Assembly: GCF_905220565.1 (NCBI RefSeq)
Contig: NC_059421.1
Coordinates: forward strand, 9,197,501 to 9,261,500
Reading direction: 5' to 3'
From: Melitaea cinxia
Lineage: Eukaryota > Arthropoda > Insecta > Lepidoptera > Nymphalidae
DNA length: 64,000 nt
The notes under the pieces are model-generated. The model searched no databases. It worked only from the letters and a program-made list of their open reading frames with translations, and was not told the DNA's origin. Position 1 is the first letter of the stretch. Each line of letters begins with the position of its first letter. The position numbers were made by a program, and so were the translations under genes. Positions 12,031 to 23,292 of the stretch are shown here, in pieces.

Positions 12031-12225
12031 GTTCTCCTACTAATATTATACAAAATGTTGCAAATTACTGTTACTTGTTCACGTAATTACTACGGTATGA
12101 TTGTGATAAAACGTAGACTATTGTAGATCCTTAATAGTGCATAAGCTATTTTATATGATAACTTTTCATGATATTCATGCGGAATCGGAATGTACACGGA
12201 TGAAACCGCGCGGTACAGCTCGTAT
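12031..12225 (+). mobile_element. Helitron-like element, family F relative, decayed
   Basis: TCCTACTAATATTATACAAA start and GATGAAACCGCGCGGTACAG end. The terminal CTAG is changed to CTCG. Confidence 0.5.
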
Positions 12226-12265
12226 TTATTGTAAGTTTTTTCACTTTTATTGTATATAACAAAAT

Positions 12266-12415
12266 CAAAAATAACTTTATTCAAATAGGCTTCAAAAGCA
12301 CTTTCGAGTCGACATTTTAAAAATTAAAATTTTAAAAGTGAAGCTGCCACCGGTGCAGAGTTTAGATTCAGAGAGGAATCGGTAAGAAACTCCGCAGTTA
12401 CTCTTTTAAGATAAC
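12266..12415 (-). repeat. Family G repeat
   Basis: TTATTCAAATAGGCTTCAAA, AGCACTTTCGAGTCGAC and GAGAGGAATCGGTAAGAAAC recur at 26,970, 29,225 and in short form at 1,435, 14,358 and 52,850. In the reverse direction it ends with AATAAAG and TTTGATTTGAT, suggesting a retroposed 3' end. Confidence 0.65.
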
Positions 12416-13054
12416 ATATAAACTGTGTTTTACTACAAAATTAGTAATATCTTGCATGAAAAACAGCGTCACTAAGTCCACTCATCTTTATCATCTATGT
12501 AATTCTGCACAAAATAATACGCTTTATCTATAAGTATTAATTCCTTTTTAGTAAAAACTTAAATACAGGTCTTTTACTATGTTTGCTGTTGGTCATTTTT
12601 GTTTCAGATATTAAGTCACTATCGCAAGAGCCATGGTCTTGGGCACGTTTTTAAATATCTTGTTTAGTTTACTACGTTAATCTGCAGACATTGCGTGAAT
12701 ATTTATAACCTACACTCAGTAAGTAACTATCTGGCGTAAAATATCTTAAATCTTGTTTAATGTTAAAATATTTTTGTTAGGAGATTTATATAGACATTTT
12801 GAATCGGCGTGTTGAGTTTTCTAATGATGATTATAGCGTTAGTAGAGATACACCAGTACAACTCGATGATTCTTTATAGATAGATAAATATAAACTATTA
12901 TAAAATTTACTTCACTATAGTAAATTATTTTTAAAACAATACAATTTAATGCAATTATACGTTTTTGTGTAATTATACAAAGTAGTGCAATTATACATTT
13001 TTGTAGAATTATACAAAGTAGTACAATTATACAATTATACGCAATTACACTTAC

Positions 13055-13170
13055 ATAGCACGCTGAGCTGTACCGTGTTCCGCATCGGCATATCCCTGTG
13101 CAGAGCTTCGTGTCTCGCTTCACAAGTGAAGTCGGCGTAATCGTCTTCCGCTGCAGCTTTGAAGTGAACC
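13055..13170 (-). CDS. Ig-domain adhesion receptor, exon c (end of the Ig domain)
   Basis: A 116-bp internal exon. On the minus strand TTTTTTGCCACCAG precedes it and CTAT|GTAAGTG follows. Its first base completes AG+G (Arg) from exon b, and 38 codons follow: V-H-F-K-A-A-A-E-D-D-Y-A-D-F-T-C, then EARHEALHRDMPM and N-T-V-Q-L-S-V-L, leaving T (phase 1, probably a Tyr codon). E-D-D-Y-x-D-[FY]-T-C is the F-strand signature carrying the second disulphide Cys (codon 13124-13122). E-A-x-H-E-A-L and the V-Q-L-S-V-L-Y end match the close of second Ig domains in nectin/CADM and Kirrel relatives, where a P-P run starts the next domain. About 62 residues separate the two Cys, normal for an Ig fold. A longer ORF in another minus frame (12839-13180) overlaps it and is a shadow. 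The next exon lies beyond a 13-kb intron-like stretch and was not found. Confidence 0.92.
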
Positions 13171-13261
13171 CTGGTGGCAAAAAAGTGCAATTTATATTTG
13201 ATAATAATGTTGGCTTCTAACTTTTAAATTTATATCTTTGTACTTTGGATTAAGCTACGAT

Positions 13262-13322
13262 CCATCTCCTATATGGCGAAAGAGGCCTATGCCCAGCAGT
13301 GGGATATTACAAGCTGAATCGT
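13262..13322 (+). repeat. SINE family A tail
   Basis: CTCCTATATGGCGAAAGAGG, CCTATGCCCAGCAGTGGGAT and TTACAAGCTGAATCG. It lies about 90 bp upstream, in gene orientation, of the acceptor of exon c. Confidence 0.75.
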
Positions 13323-14178
13323 CGTATAGTTTATTCAATGCGTAATATATGTAAGTATATTTTTCAATCATATATAAAAACATTTTATCTTTATTAAACA
13401 AAATAAAAATACTCATAGTTTAAAAGAAAATAATTATGTATTTATGCAGATACATTATAAGTTAAATAAATAAGTTATAAAATGATTTACATAAAATGAA
13501 AACCTCCACACTAGGGATTATAAAACAGAAATTACATTACATATTTATGTAATTATACAGATATGCATTTATGTCCTGTATAGTTGTAGATGTGTACAGA
13601 ATAGAGGCGTTGAAGGTTGAGAACCTTCACTAATTGCTGGCGTGAATTTCTCGAATAACTATATTAACGGTTGTCGCCTGTGCTGCGACGCATCTGGCAG
13701 CAACGGCATAATTACATGAGTCGCAAACAAAGAAATATATATATGTATACCTAAACGTATGCATGTTGATATGACAATCCGTTTAAGCATATGTACGTAA
13801 ATAAAACATCAAAATTTTTTAAGTTATATTTCTTTTGGCGCGTTAGGGAAAATGATGAGAGTAAATTTTTACGATGCGTGCGCACACCATCACAAAAAAC
13901 CGACACCCTGAAGTTAGCTAGTCAACGAAGAAGAAGTTAGCAACGTGAAGTTAGCTAGCCAATGAAGTATAGCTTCTTACGTGCGTATAAATTTACGTAT
14001 GTATAAAACACATAAAAAAAATTGTAACCGCTTATCGTAAGCGTTCCTTACACTTTTTTGTCACTACAGTATGTAGTTATAAATATAAATATACTCATAT
14101 AATCAAAAAACAGATATAAATTTGTACGATTTTATTTCTGTGTTACCCACACATTAGGAATCCTAAACATTTTTGAAT

Positions 14179-14301
14179 ATCATATCAAAAATCGACGGCT
14201 TCAGCGGGGATCGAACCCGCGTCTCCGACTGACCGTGTCGGCGCACTAGCCAATTAAGCTATGGAACGATGTACCCGCTAGATCGAAATTTTTGATATGA
14301 T
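14179..14301 (-). repeat. Family H: tRNA-like module with inverted ends
   Basis: On the minus strand GCTTAATTGGCTAGTGCGCC (A-box region), a 5-bp anticodon stem CCGAC/GTCGG with loop ACGGTCA, and CGGGTTCGATCCCCG (T arm) resemble a tRNA. The loop lacks the U33 equivalent and the acceptor ends do not pair. The plus strand begins ATCATATCAAAAATCG and ends CGAAATTTTTGATATGAT, an inverted pair. A second copy is at 56,180. It is treated as a repeat rather than a tRNA gene. Confidence 0.65.
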
Positions 14302-14446
14302 GATTTTTATATTCGGTTTAAGCGAAAAATTATATATTTATTATAAAACAACGATACAAAAGTGCCTTTGAAGCCTGCTTGAAGTAATTTTGATTTGATT
14401 GCCTAATATTATGAATGGGTGTGATTATTATTTATAGTAATTATTA

Positions 14447-14572
14447 TTATGAACATCCGCCAACTCGCATTGGAGCAGCGTGGTGGATTAACCTCCAATT
14501 CTTCTCCTACATGGAGAAAGAGGTCTATACCCAGCAGTGAGAATAGATTTATGGGATGTTACAGGCTGAATC
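14447..14572 (+). repeat. SINE family A tail
   Basis: GAACATCCGCCAACTCGCAT, TTGGAGCAGCGTGGTGGATT, TTCTCCTACATGG and a tail in which AGAATAGATTTATGGG replaces part of the usual end, so it carries a small duplication. Confidence 0.75.
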
Positions 14573-15464
14573 GTATTATTAAGAATAGATTTATACTTTC
14601 ATTTTCTTAATTAATTTTCTTTTAAACATCGCAATTAGTTTTCATTGCCTCAAAGTTCTACAAACTCATACAATTTCATCCCTAAGACGTAACATGTAAA
14701 ATTATCCCAGTAATCCTTAAAATTTCACTTAAAACGAAATCCACATGGAAGTTTTAATCAAAACAATCTAAATAAATTTCCCCCATTATCCCATTTTAAA
14801 ACGGAATTAAATCGACGTCATTCGCGACATCTCCTGTTGACTTTAAGCCCTGCGCGTGTGTGTTGAAATTTTCGCCATCCCAGCTATAAAGTGTCGCCGT
14901 TTTCATTTTCAGCTTTTACATGAAAATTAAACTTTTTAATAGTGTTACGTAAATAAGGGAATTATCGTTGACGTGCGGGAGTATTGTAGTATTTTAAATT
15001 TCTCATAATTAATATTGAAGATTTCTATAAATTAAATAGTTAAGAATGTATTAAACGTACTGAGTCTGATTCATTATAAGTAACTGACCCTACAGCTGTT
15101 AATATTAATTGATGTTTTTTATCGGAATTTCATTTGATACACAGACTATTTGAAAGAAGATTCAACGCCATCTATTATCCATCAACGTAAAAACAATTTA
15201 ATTATGGCTTTAAGACTTACTGAAGATAAATATTTATTTAAAAACTCATATATAAACTCGATTTAAGACAGACTGTACCATCTATTAGCAAAATAAAGTA
15301 AATATCAACAAACAAAATAAAATATTACGTAAACAGCCGACGGCATTACTCAGGGAGGTAATTGTTGGAAAGAAACTTTATCGCAATGCTATAGAAAATA
15401 AATAAATTAAATAAATAAATTAAATAAATAAATTAAATAAATAAATAAACGCTTTACACCCAAC

Positions 15465-15545
15465 AGCCCCGAGTAGAATTTTTTCCTGTGTCGGGGGTCC
15501 CAAAACACATACAATACACTAGTACAAACACCCAGACCTCGACAA
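15465..15545 (-). repeat. SINE head-body fragment (as at 69-270)
   Basis: TCCTGTGTCGGGGGTCC, ACACATACAATACACTAGTA and CAAACACCCAGACC are the reverse of the body of the copy at 69-270. Confidence 0.55.
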
Positions 15546-16372
15546 ATACTTAAATGGTCAGTTTAATTATCAGTACATTTTCTATTCCTATCCTAAAAGG
15601 TTAAGGCAGAACCGACGGCCTTACTTGTTCTCCGGATCATGCTTGAGAAACCTACAAAGACACACTAGGAACGACGGACTAGGAATACAGTTACATGAGT
15701 TTTGTGACGAAGATTACTGTAACATTTCTACGTCATTAAAAAATATTCATCAAAAAAATTGATTTGAGTTACGAATTCAATTTATTCTCAGCTCAAATAC
15801 TAAAAGCCTTTTTTCATAATAATGGATTCAAACTTTATGCAAAATAAAAATAAAACAAAAATATTTAAGTGACTTTAGTCAGTTAACTAATCTAATGACA
15901 GATAGCAATAGCAGCGCAATTTTTCAGCGATAGTGACAGCGTTCAACAATTCATCCCCAATCAACTATTCATCCCAACTCGATTATGATTTTAGTCACAT
16001 TGACAGTAAACACTGGACAATAAAACGGGAAATTACTAAACAAATATACGCTCACGAACATTTGTTTGCTGTACAATTTCAAAGTTTCGTTGAAAGTTTG
16101 TTTCGATGTCATATATTACAACAGACGTATGTTTAATGGAAGTGACTTGACTTCAGAAACATACATTTGTGGCGGCATCTATCTCGCGACATACAAACTA
16201 GAGAAAACTGACGTATCCTACATCGCGATATCAAAGTTATCCGAAGATTTAACATATATACACGAACCCGACAACAACCGTCGGGGCAGTAGCCCACTAC
16301 ACAATACCCGTCTGGTCGGAGGATCCCTTTGCGATGGCGGACTAGGAACTCAACACCCTGTTCCTCACACTC

Positions 16373-16407
16373 AAAATTCCTCAATTATCTAATAATCGAG
16401 GAATTTT
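16373..16407. other. Hairpin with 10-bp perfect stem
   Basis: AAAATTCCTC (16373-16382) and GAGGAATTTT (16398-16407) can pair around a 15-base AT-rich loop. No transcript is assigned nearby, so a role is unknown. Confidence 0.4.
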
Positions 16408-16930
16408 TAACTGCACCAAATATATATAAGCTTATCTTAAAAACCACATCAGTATAATTTTAAGCAAACCAAACCTTAATTTAAAATTCCGACGATTTTT
16501 TTACAACCCATTAATATCAAGCAAGATAACCCGACGAAATAGAGAAATATACTTTTCCCCCCTTCCACACAAGATAGCGGAGCTTCTGAAATGTGACGTA
16601 TAACTATGTAACTAGATTAAATGCATAAATGCATAGAGTATTCAAAAACTTTCCAGTTTTATGCGCGTCATGCAAATGAGGGACATTTTTACGTATATAT
16701 CATTTAAATTTTGAACATTTATAATGTTAATTACAGCATAACTGCTTGTTATAAATTTGTACAATATTTGCAAGTAATATTGTTATATAGTACTAAGCCA
16801 AGTTTAGTTAGTTGATATACAACGTTGATCTTAGCTGAAATATTGGAGATTTAGATTGGCATATCAAAATCAAATAAATGTGTTTGCTTATTCATAAAAT
16901 GATGTTACACGGCTAAATCTACTATAACGT

Positions 16931-17112
16931 AGTGAGCTATAGTATCCAATAGACGGACAGTAGCAGTTTGTTTCTAAATGATAATTTTGATGATTCTTGT
17001 TTTAATCAAAATCTGATGTTTGTCTTGGGGTCCTATTTTATTTGATCGAAATCTGATGATTACTTTTTGTAATTGAAGTCAGTTTTTTTCGTTTACAAGC
17101 AAATACAATTAT
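16931..17112 (+). repeat. Family I repeat, partial
   Basis: TTTTGATGATTCTTGTTTTA, AATCAAAATCTGATGTTTGT, GGTCCTATTTTATTTGATCG and TTGAAGTCAGTTTTTTTCGT follow the order seen in fuller copies at 21,590 and 29,800. Confidence 0.6.
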
Positions 17113-17971
17113 TATAAATAAATTCATTGTCACTCATCATCATCACTTCAGCCTATCGTAGTCCACTGCATGACACAGGCCTCCAAAAGTTCGGGCCGAA
17201 CGATGGTTTGGTGAATAAATTATGAATAAATTTATATTTGGCATGAAATACAGCGCCACTATATCCACACATCTTTTCTTTATCTTTAATAGAATTCAAT
17301 TTTTCAGGGCCTTATATTTCCCTTTAAGAAATATTCGTATAAACATTGTAAGAAAATTTACACGTATTGATAAAAATAAATCTAACATGTGTATCCGCTA
17401 AAATATACACGACATATTCAGTCAAAATCCCTATAATCGATAGAAGGAAATTTAGCAAGAAAGGAAGAAAATGTAATGCAAATTCATTTGGAACGTTTAT
17501 TGAACTCTCAATAATAATAAGGATAAAAATATCTCATATAAAGAAAGTGATAATGTTCCTTTATTTGTTGGTATATACACGTGTCAGAATTTATATTAAA
17601 TATGGTGGTTTCAAGTAAGAGAAAATTTTAGGACGAATTTATAACTTTAAATCAAGCAGAACCCAAATTAAAAATCAGAATCATTTGGTAACCGTGTGTT
17701 CTATATCCTTGATTATCTGAGTTCTGCCGTTTCAGTAAAGATAATAAATGAAAAATACATATAAAAAGGAGCTGGAGACTTAAAATTGAGTATTCATGGT
17801 TATATTAGGAGTGAATAATAGAAAAAAAATTTTATAAGAATATTTATGGAATATCTATCTATAACGCATTAATCCCTTTCACTAAATGCTCCCCACTAGG
17901 TTTTTATTCTGTCGGGGTTCTGAAAACACTCACGCGATACAAAATTACGTCATATCTATAATATCAATTAA

Positions 17972-18244
17972 GTTTTTGAATCCAGTCACTTAGCAAGCCT
18001 AGATGCTAAGCGCGAACAACGGAAATTCCGTCCTAAGCCCTCCTACGATTACACATACAATAAAGACGGGCAACTATACTGTTTCTCTTGCAGCCGAACG
18101 TTCAAGACAAAGTTTGGCTTCGTCAGTCATCTCAGAGCGCACGCCAGGTGCCAACAGAGGGTCGCCGTAGACGGAGTCGCCGTCGTCGGACGCCGTCTTG
18201 ATGGAGGACATCATCATCAATTAATTTATCGAATTTTTTTTTGA
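17972..18244 (+). pseudogene. LINE ORF tail with C2H2 zinc finger
   Basis: An open frame of 90 codons with no start Met, entered after an in-frame TAA and ended by TGA at 18242. It carries a basic stretch (D-A-K-R-E-Q-R-K-F-R-P-K-P) and then QLYCFSCSRTFKTKFGFVSH with L-R-A-H. This is a C2H2 finger (C-x2-C-x12-H-x4-H). In insect non-LTR retrotransposons a single finger of this kind, often C-x2-C-x-R-x-[FC] with an [IF]G[LFY]-x-S-H motif, closes the reverse-transcriptase ORF. After the finger come a basic, low-complexity tail and CATCATCATCAA, the sort of trinucleotide end seen in LINE 3' regions. The upstream polymerase domain is absent, so this is a 5'-truncated remnant. A captured cellular zinc-finger exon is a less likely alternative. 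Confidence 0.6.
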
Positions 18245-19042
18245 ATCTAATTAAAAACAATGAAAATTACATTATTTAAGACATACAGATATATGCTACA
18301 AAATATACTAAGACTTAGTCAAACTAATTTTTTTTCACAGAATTCGCTTAAAGAGCATCCAGTAAACGAGCATCTGCGTCATGTCAACTTTATACATTTA
18401 GCAAAAAGTAATTTATATTTTGTCCGTCTGTTTGTTGCTAGTTTAAGTGATATGTAAGGGACACGAGCTGTTTAAACTTTACTCATATTAAAAGTTAAAA
18501 TGTTGTCCTTGTTTTTTGACGTGCATGAAAGTTTTGAATTTATCAACCGGATGTCATCTCAATGAGTTATGTTTACGAACCTCTTCTGTTGATGTTTTAG
18601 AGGATGTTCAGATTTTGTTTCTAATAATTCAAGCGATGTTTCGTTTATTTAATTTTTGTTAGTTCTTTATTTCGCGGTTTGAGCGCTTTTGAACTGTTGT
18701 GCAAGTTATGATGTTACTGTAACAGAATTGAATGGTTAAATTATTTTAACATTTTATTATTTTAATATTTTATCTTTCAATTACGGCCTTTACGATTAAT
18801 GAGGTGGTTTGATACAAATTCAGCATTTTAATATATATTATCCTCCTAATCTCTTCTCCGCTAGCTATATTTATTGTGAGACCATTTCTAACCATGTCTT
18901 CATATTATAGTCTCATCATTTCATTAAGAATACTGAGAAATTAAGAGAATAGCTTTTCTGAAAATTGTTAAAAATATAGTTTACTCCTATGAACCTTTAC
19001 AATTATCAAGGTCGAAAGCTACATCCCTTTGAGGAGTAAGTA

Positions 19043-19328
19043 CTTTTTTATATAACTAGACCTGCAAACAAGGGTTACGGCCTAACTGATGACAAGCGAT
19101 TACCGTAGCTTATAAACGTCTCCAACACCAGTAGTATCGCAAACGCGTTGCCGACCCTATCCCTAAGTCCCCCCAGGAGCTCTGGTCACCTTACTCACCA
19201 ACAGGAACACATTACTGTTTAAAAATGGTATCATTTAGTTGCGATCTTCTGTAAGGTCGAGATTACTACCCCAGTCGGGTTGCTCCATATTTTGAGCAGG
19301 AAAATTACTGCTGTGCTCTAACCTCAGT
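19043..19328 (-). repeat. Retroposon family B, full-length copy
   Basis: Plus-strand order: T-rich run, GATTACCGTAGCTTATAAAC, GCGTTGCCGACCC, CCCCCAGGAGCTCTGGTCAC, CAACAGGAACACA and GTCGGGTTGCTCCATATTTT. The T-rich run at its left edge is the reversed A-rich tail. Confidence 0.8.
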
Positions 19329-19739
19329 TCTTTTTCAATATGTGCAAGTTTATAGTTTTTAAGCAGGTCTAAACGAGACAGTGTAAAGACCAACTAGTAG
19401 TACGAAATAGCTATACCATTTATCAACAAATTACAGACTTTGATTAGATCGTACTGAAATGACACAAACACGCCCCGCAGCCCTACCCTCGTCACATTTG
19501 ACACAGATTGTTCTGTGTGGAGTAGTTTCACCATGTGTATTTGATTTTATCATTCGATAAATTTTGTTTTGATTAAACGGTCGAACCCAAGAAGATGGTC
19601 CTGTGGATAGGAAATTTGAATCGAGGGCAGATGGTCACAGGGTTTAAATTAGAACTAACATGAGCTTTATTTGTTATTGAGATTAATTTCATGCTTGACG
19701 ATGAGGAAATCTTTGTATGTATTACATATTTATAGTTTC

Positions 19740-19960
19740 AGATCACTAGTGTAGCAAATAACTATTCGCCCAATGATAAACGTTTACCGTTGCCTATAAA
19801 CGCATGCAACAACCGGAGAATGACAAGCGAATTTCAGATCAGATTCTATATCCACCATCAGTCCAGCTCCAAGAGCTCTACCTCTACTTGAGAGCTGATA
19901 TTTCGTAGATTGAAGTATATCACCAGTTAGGCTGCTCCAGATTTTTGATCCATTTATTTC
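19740..19960 (-). repeat. Retroposon family B, strongly diverged
   Basis: GTTTACCGTTGCCTATAAAC, CAAGAGCTCTACCTCTACTT and TTAGGCTGCTCCAGATTTTT align by order with family B. Confidence 0.5.
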
Positions 19961-20058
19961 TTACTGTGACCTACATGTAATTTTATACCGAGCCACAGTG
20001 AAACAGTGCGAGATGGAAAAGAAGTGACATGAGCCTTAAATGATGCCTTTAATGATGA

Positions 20059-20401
20059 GCGACGCTGCGTTGGCGCAACGGTTACAGCCATGAATTGTAC
20101 TTGTTGCACTGGCGGTGGCGGGTTCGATCCCCGCACATGACAAACATTTGTTTTGTCCATACAGGTGTTTGCCGTGGTCTGGGTGTTTGTGCAGTCCTTG
20201 TGGGTCTCCCCACCGTGCCTCGGAGAGCACGTTAAGCTGTCGGTCCCGGGTGTTATCATGTACACCTGATAGTGATCATTACTATAGTAGGGAATATATC
20301 CGCCAACCCGCATTGGAGCAGCGTGGTGGATTAAGCTTTGATCCTTCTCCTACATGTGGAAGAGGCCTATGCCCAGTAGTGGGATATTACAGGCTAAAGC
20401 G
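20059..20401 (+). repeat. tRNA-SINE family A, full-length copy
   Basis: The head has an A box TGGCGCAACGG (20071-20081) and a B box GGTTCGATCC (20121-20130). The body reads GGTCTGGGTGTTTGTGCAGT, CTCCCCACCGTGCCTCGGAG and GTTATCATGTACACCTGATA, then CCGCCAACCCGCATTGGAGC and the tail GCCCAGTAGTGGGATATTAC. It lies about 380 bp downstream, in gene orientation, of exon b. ORFs on both strands here are SINE sequence. Pol III transcription would be expected of an active copy; activity is not shown. Confidence 0.9.
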
Positions 20402-20784
20402 AGTCTTAAATTGAAGCATTACAGTTTGTTCTTTTAAGTAGAATTTACTTTTTTTTAGTACCATACTTTGAAATTGCTAAAGTAATCCTGCCTCGATTCC
20501 GTGGTAAATTATTCACTGTTTCCACTGTTTATTGTTCTATATGTCATCGATTGTTAAACCTATAAGAACTTGAAAATATCCACGTCTTTACAAATACAAT
20601 TATTAATTTTGAGAATATCATAACATGCTATTTTAAATCCGCAATAAACTTAACTTATGTAGAAATATTTTATTAAATAAATGAGATTAACAAAGCGCCC
20701 ACGAGTGCTATCAAAGAGTCTTGCATATTTTAGTACATTGGTATGTATTTAGGATTATTGCTGGAATATAGCTATGAAACTTAC

Positions 20785-20848
20785 CTGGATATCGTCGTAT
20801 ATCTTGTCGTTTTTCCAAATCCCGTTTCCTTTATTTCCTTGCTTGATA
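20785..20848 (-). CDS. Ig-domain adhesion receptor, exon b (C'-E strand linker)
   Basis: A 64-bp internal exon. On the minus strand a long pyrimidine tract and TTTGTTTCAG precede it, and a consensus donor ATCCAG|GTAAGT follows. Joined to the G left by exon a it reads Val, then SSKEIKETGFGKTTRYTTIS, leaving AG as two bases of the next codon (phase 2). The frame carried over from exon a is open; frame 1 of this exon meets TAA early. The content fits the variable C' to E stretch of an Ig domain, where family members carry a charged linker followed by a [TS]-x-[TS] strand. Alone it would be unconvincing. It is supported by phase matching on both sides, by both splice sites, and by the domain it completes with its neighbours. 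Confidence 0.88.
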
Positions 20849-21589
20849 CTGAAACAAAAAAAAAATGCTATAATAATAAATTTAAGAATATGTTAAGTAG
20901 TACAATTTAAGATCGCTTAAAGTATTATTTTGATATATTGCCTACCTGTATATAAAATAAACGATTCGTTTTGCTTACGGACCGTTTAATTTCGATCATG
21001 ATATATTGAAAAAAACCTCTACCAAGGGCAACTCGTAGAACGAAACCCAATGTCAGGAAAAGCAAAACAAAAAAAGGCCCAACCCCATACAAAAATCTGT
21101 ATAGACAAATTTTCGCACGTGTAGAAATTAAGAATAGGTACAGCACCGATTTATTGTATTTATAATAATAAATCACAAAATTGTATGTATGTAACGCAAT
21201 TTTTATCATACACATACATTTTCATATTTAAACATAAGTGCTTTCTCGCAAAACTATCCCTGGACATTAAAAACTGTACTCTATAGAATTAATAGACCAA
21301 CCAATGTTTCTGTTAATGAGCAAATATGAAGGTAAATGCAAATTAAATTACTAAAAACATATTAGGTTATTATTAAGTGAATATTATAATTCTTTAACTC
21401 CTTTTATTGTAGCTTGACTTAGTACTAAGGCCTTTAAATAATCTAAAAATGAAATCGACGAAATGTATGAGTATAACTTCATGATACATTGAATTATTTT
21501 TGAGTTCGTTATAGGGAAAATAAGGATTATTTAGTGAAAATTAAAAAAAAAAACAAGAAAAAAACCAGCCTATACACAAAAAAAACATG

Positions 21590-21850
21590 AAGGTTGCTGG
21601 GGATAGTTTTAACTGATTTGAATAAAAGGGGGAGGTTCTTAATTTGACTGTTTTTCAAGTGTTTTATCTCATAATTTTTGATGATTCTTTTTTAATGGAA
21701 TGATCGAAATGTGACAATACTTTCGAGCTATCTCTAATAATGCGTATTTACTTAACTATTTTCGTCTACTCTGTATCATTGGTCGATGTAAGCAAAGTGG
21801 TTTTTCGTTTGTGAGCGAACAAAATTATTAATAAATAATTATTATCTTCA
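21590..21850 (+). repeat. Family I repeat
   Basis: GGGGGAGGTTCTTAATTTGA, TTTTTGATGATTCTTTTTTA, TCGAGCTATCTCTAATAATG and GGTCGATGTAAGCAAAGTGG. One of the fuller copies of the family. Confidence 0.65.
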
Positions 21851-23095
21851 ACATTAGTATCATAAATATTATACATACATACATACACTTGCACATAGAT
21901 TGAGCGCAAATAAAAGCCATAACCCTGGATCAGAAAACATAGTCACTACCAACTACGCCAACGGATCAAAAGTTAGGTAACATTACAAAATTCAAAACTT
22001 ACTTACAAACTTACTTTTTCAAAAATATAAACACACAAAATTGAAAATTTCCTAAGCCCATCCTCATTTTAATTAATATTTATATTTACGCCAGTACGAT
22101 ACAAACATTTCTTACCAAACACAGTAATTCATACAAACGTTAACCTCAAACGTAATAAACACTCTAACTGTTCCCATCTCTGTGGCACTCTCGAGGTGTA
22201 TTCAGTTTTAATTTTGGCAATTTAAGTAGAACAGTCCCTTTGAGGATGATAACAGGAGCCCTGCGTTTTAGTGAGGTAGCGTTAATATTATTAATTTACA
22301 GTGTTAAAATTATGTACGTTTAGCTCTTGGACTAAATTTATAAATAAAAAAGTGTTATGTAAAATAAGCGAATTATTCGAAAAAAAAAAACCTTCAAAAA
22401 TTATTTTCATGCTTTTTTTTTTGACATTTGTCAAAACTGAATGACAGATGTATTATGTATGTTTTTTTTCGTCGTATTTTTTTACCTATTTTCATGAATA
22501 ATAAACATGATTATACAATAATATTCCGACCTCGAATCTGGGTGTAATAATTATATATGTTTACTTATTATAAATATCAACAAAAAATATTTCCAATACA
22601 AAAATGGAGATCATTCAAACGTGTTTCTGACGTCAATAAGAGCTTGACGGCTTTCGGAATCTTCGGAAATTGAAATCGTTCGATTAGTTCGCAAAATTAA
22701 TTAATTTAAGTTTTTCAATTAAAAATCTCATTAAACACGATATCGTGATGTTTTTATATTGTTAACAGAATTGAACGCCTGATATATTAAAAATATACGA
22801 GTATTTATTGAACGTTTATACTTGAAATTTCTAGCATTGTGACGTCATGAGTCATTTAAAATGGCGGGCGAGTGTTTTAAGGAATACTTAAAAGACATAT
22901 AATTTTATTGCATATAAAATTATTAATTTTCGAATTGTATATATTTGTATATATGTAAATATGTATGTAAGTCTACATAAAGTTTGTATGTAAATTGTAA
23001 CATCGATATATAACTTGCCCTGCCTTCTTCTGCTCCTTGGGATGCGGGTTCAATTCCCACCTGAGTCTGGATGTAATATTTGTATTATTTCTTTG

Positions 23096-23292
23096 TCATC
23101 ATCACCATCATCATCATCATTTCAGCCTATCACAGTCCACTGCTGGACATAGACCTCCAGAAGTTCACGCCAAAAATGGTGTGAGCTCATTCATGTGTGT
23201 TGCCCATAGTCACCACGCTGGGCAGGCGGGTTGGTGACCGCAGGGCTGGCTTTGTCGCACCGAAGACGCTGCTGCCGCCTACGGCCAGTGCG
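23096..23292 (-). repeat. Retroposon family C, 5'-truncated, with ATC-repeat tail
   Basis: Begins (on plus) with a CATCATCAC run, then CAGCCTATCACAGTCCACTG to CGAAGACGCTGCTGCC. The rest of the element is missing. The trinucleotide tract marks the transcript 3' end. Confidence 0.75.

Larger units (their letters stand above)
1..13054 (-). other. Intronic sequence downstream of exon c
   Basis: Starts at the phase-1 donor of exon c and runs off the window. No exon beginning with the expected remainder of a Tyr codon and a Pro-rich domain start was found on the minus strand. Unassigned stretches are about 280-1,200, 2,440-3,020, 3,220-5,210, 5,820-6,460, 7,430-8,090, 8,190-8,760, 10,190-11,180 and 12,420-13,050. 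Exons downstream probably lie outside the window. Confidence 0.6.
13171..20784 (-). other. Intron of the Ig-receptor gene, 7,614 bp
   Basis: Bounded by the GTAAGT donor of exon b and the CCACCAG acceptor of exon c. It holds a tRNA-like palindromic repeat, a LINE ORF tail with a zinc finger, degenerate SINE copies and one full-length tRNA-SINE. Stretches 14,600-15,460, 15,560-16,920, 17,230-17,880 and 18,250-19,040 show nothing that I can assign. Confidence 0.8.

Noticed and set aside
12839..13180. 113-codon minus ORF
   Set aside because: It covers exon c in the wrong frame and continues through AT-rich intron. The spliced frame gives the Ig F-strand motif.
14194..14272. Functional tRNA gene on the minus strand
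   Set aside because: The anticodon loop lacks the expected U before the anticodon, the acceptor arm does not pair, and the module is repeated at 56,180 inside a palindromic element.
19954..20414. Overlapping ORFs of 119, 64 and 99 codons on both strands
   Set aside because: All lie in the full-length SINE A. The Cys- and Pro-rich peptides come from the SINE's GC-rich body.
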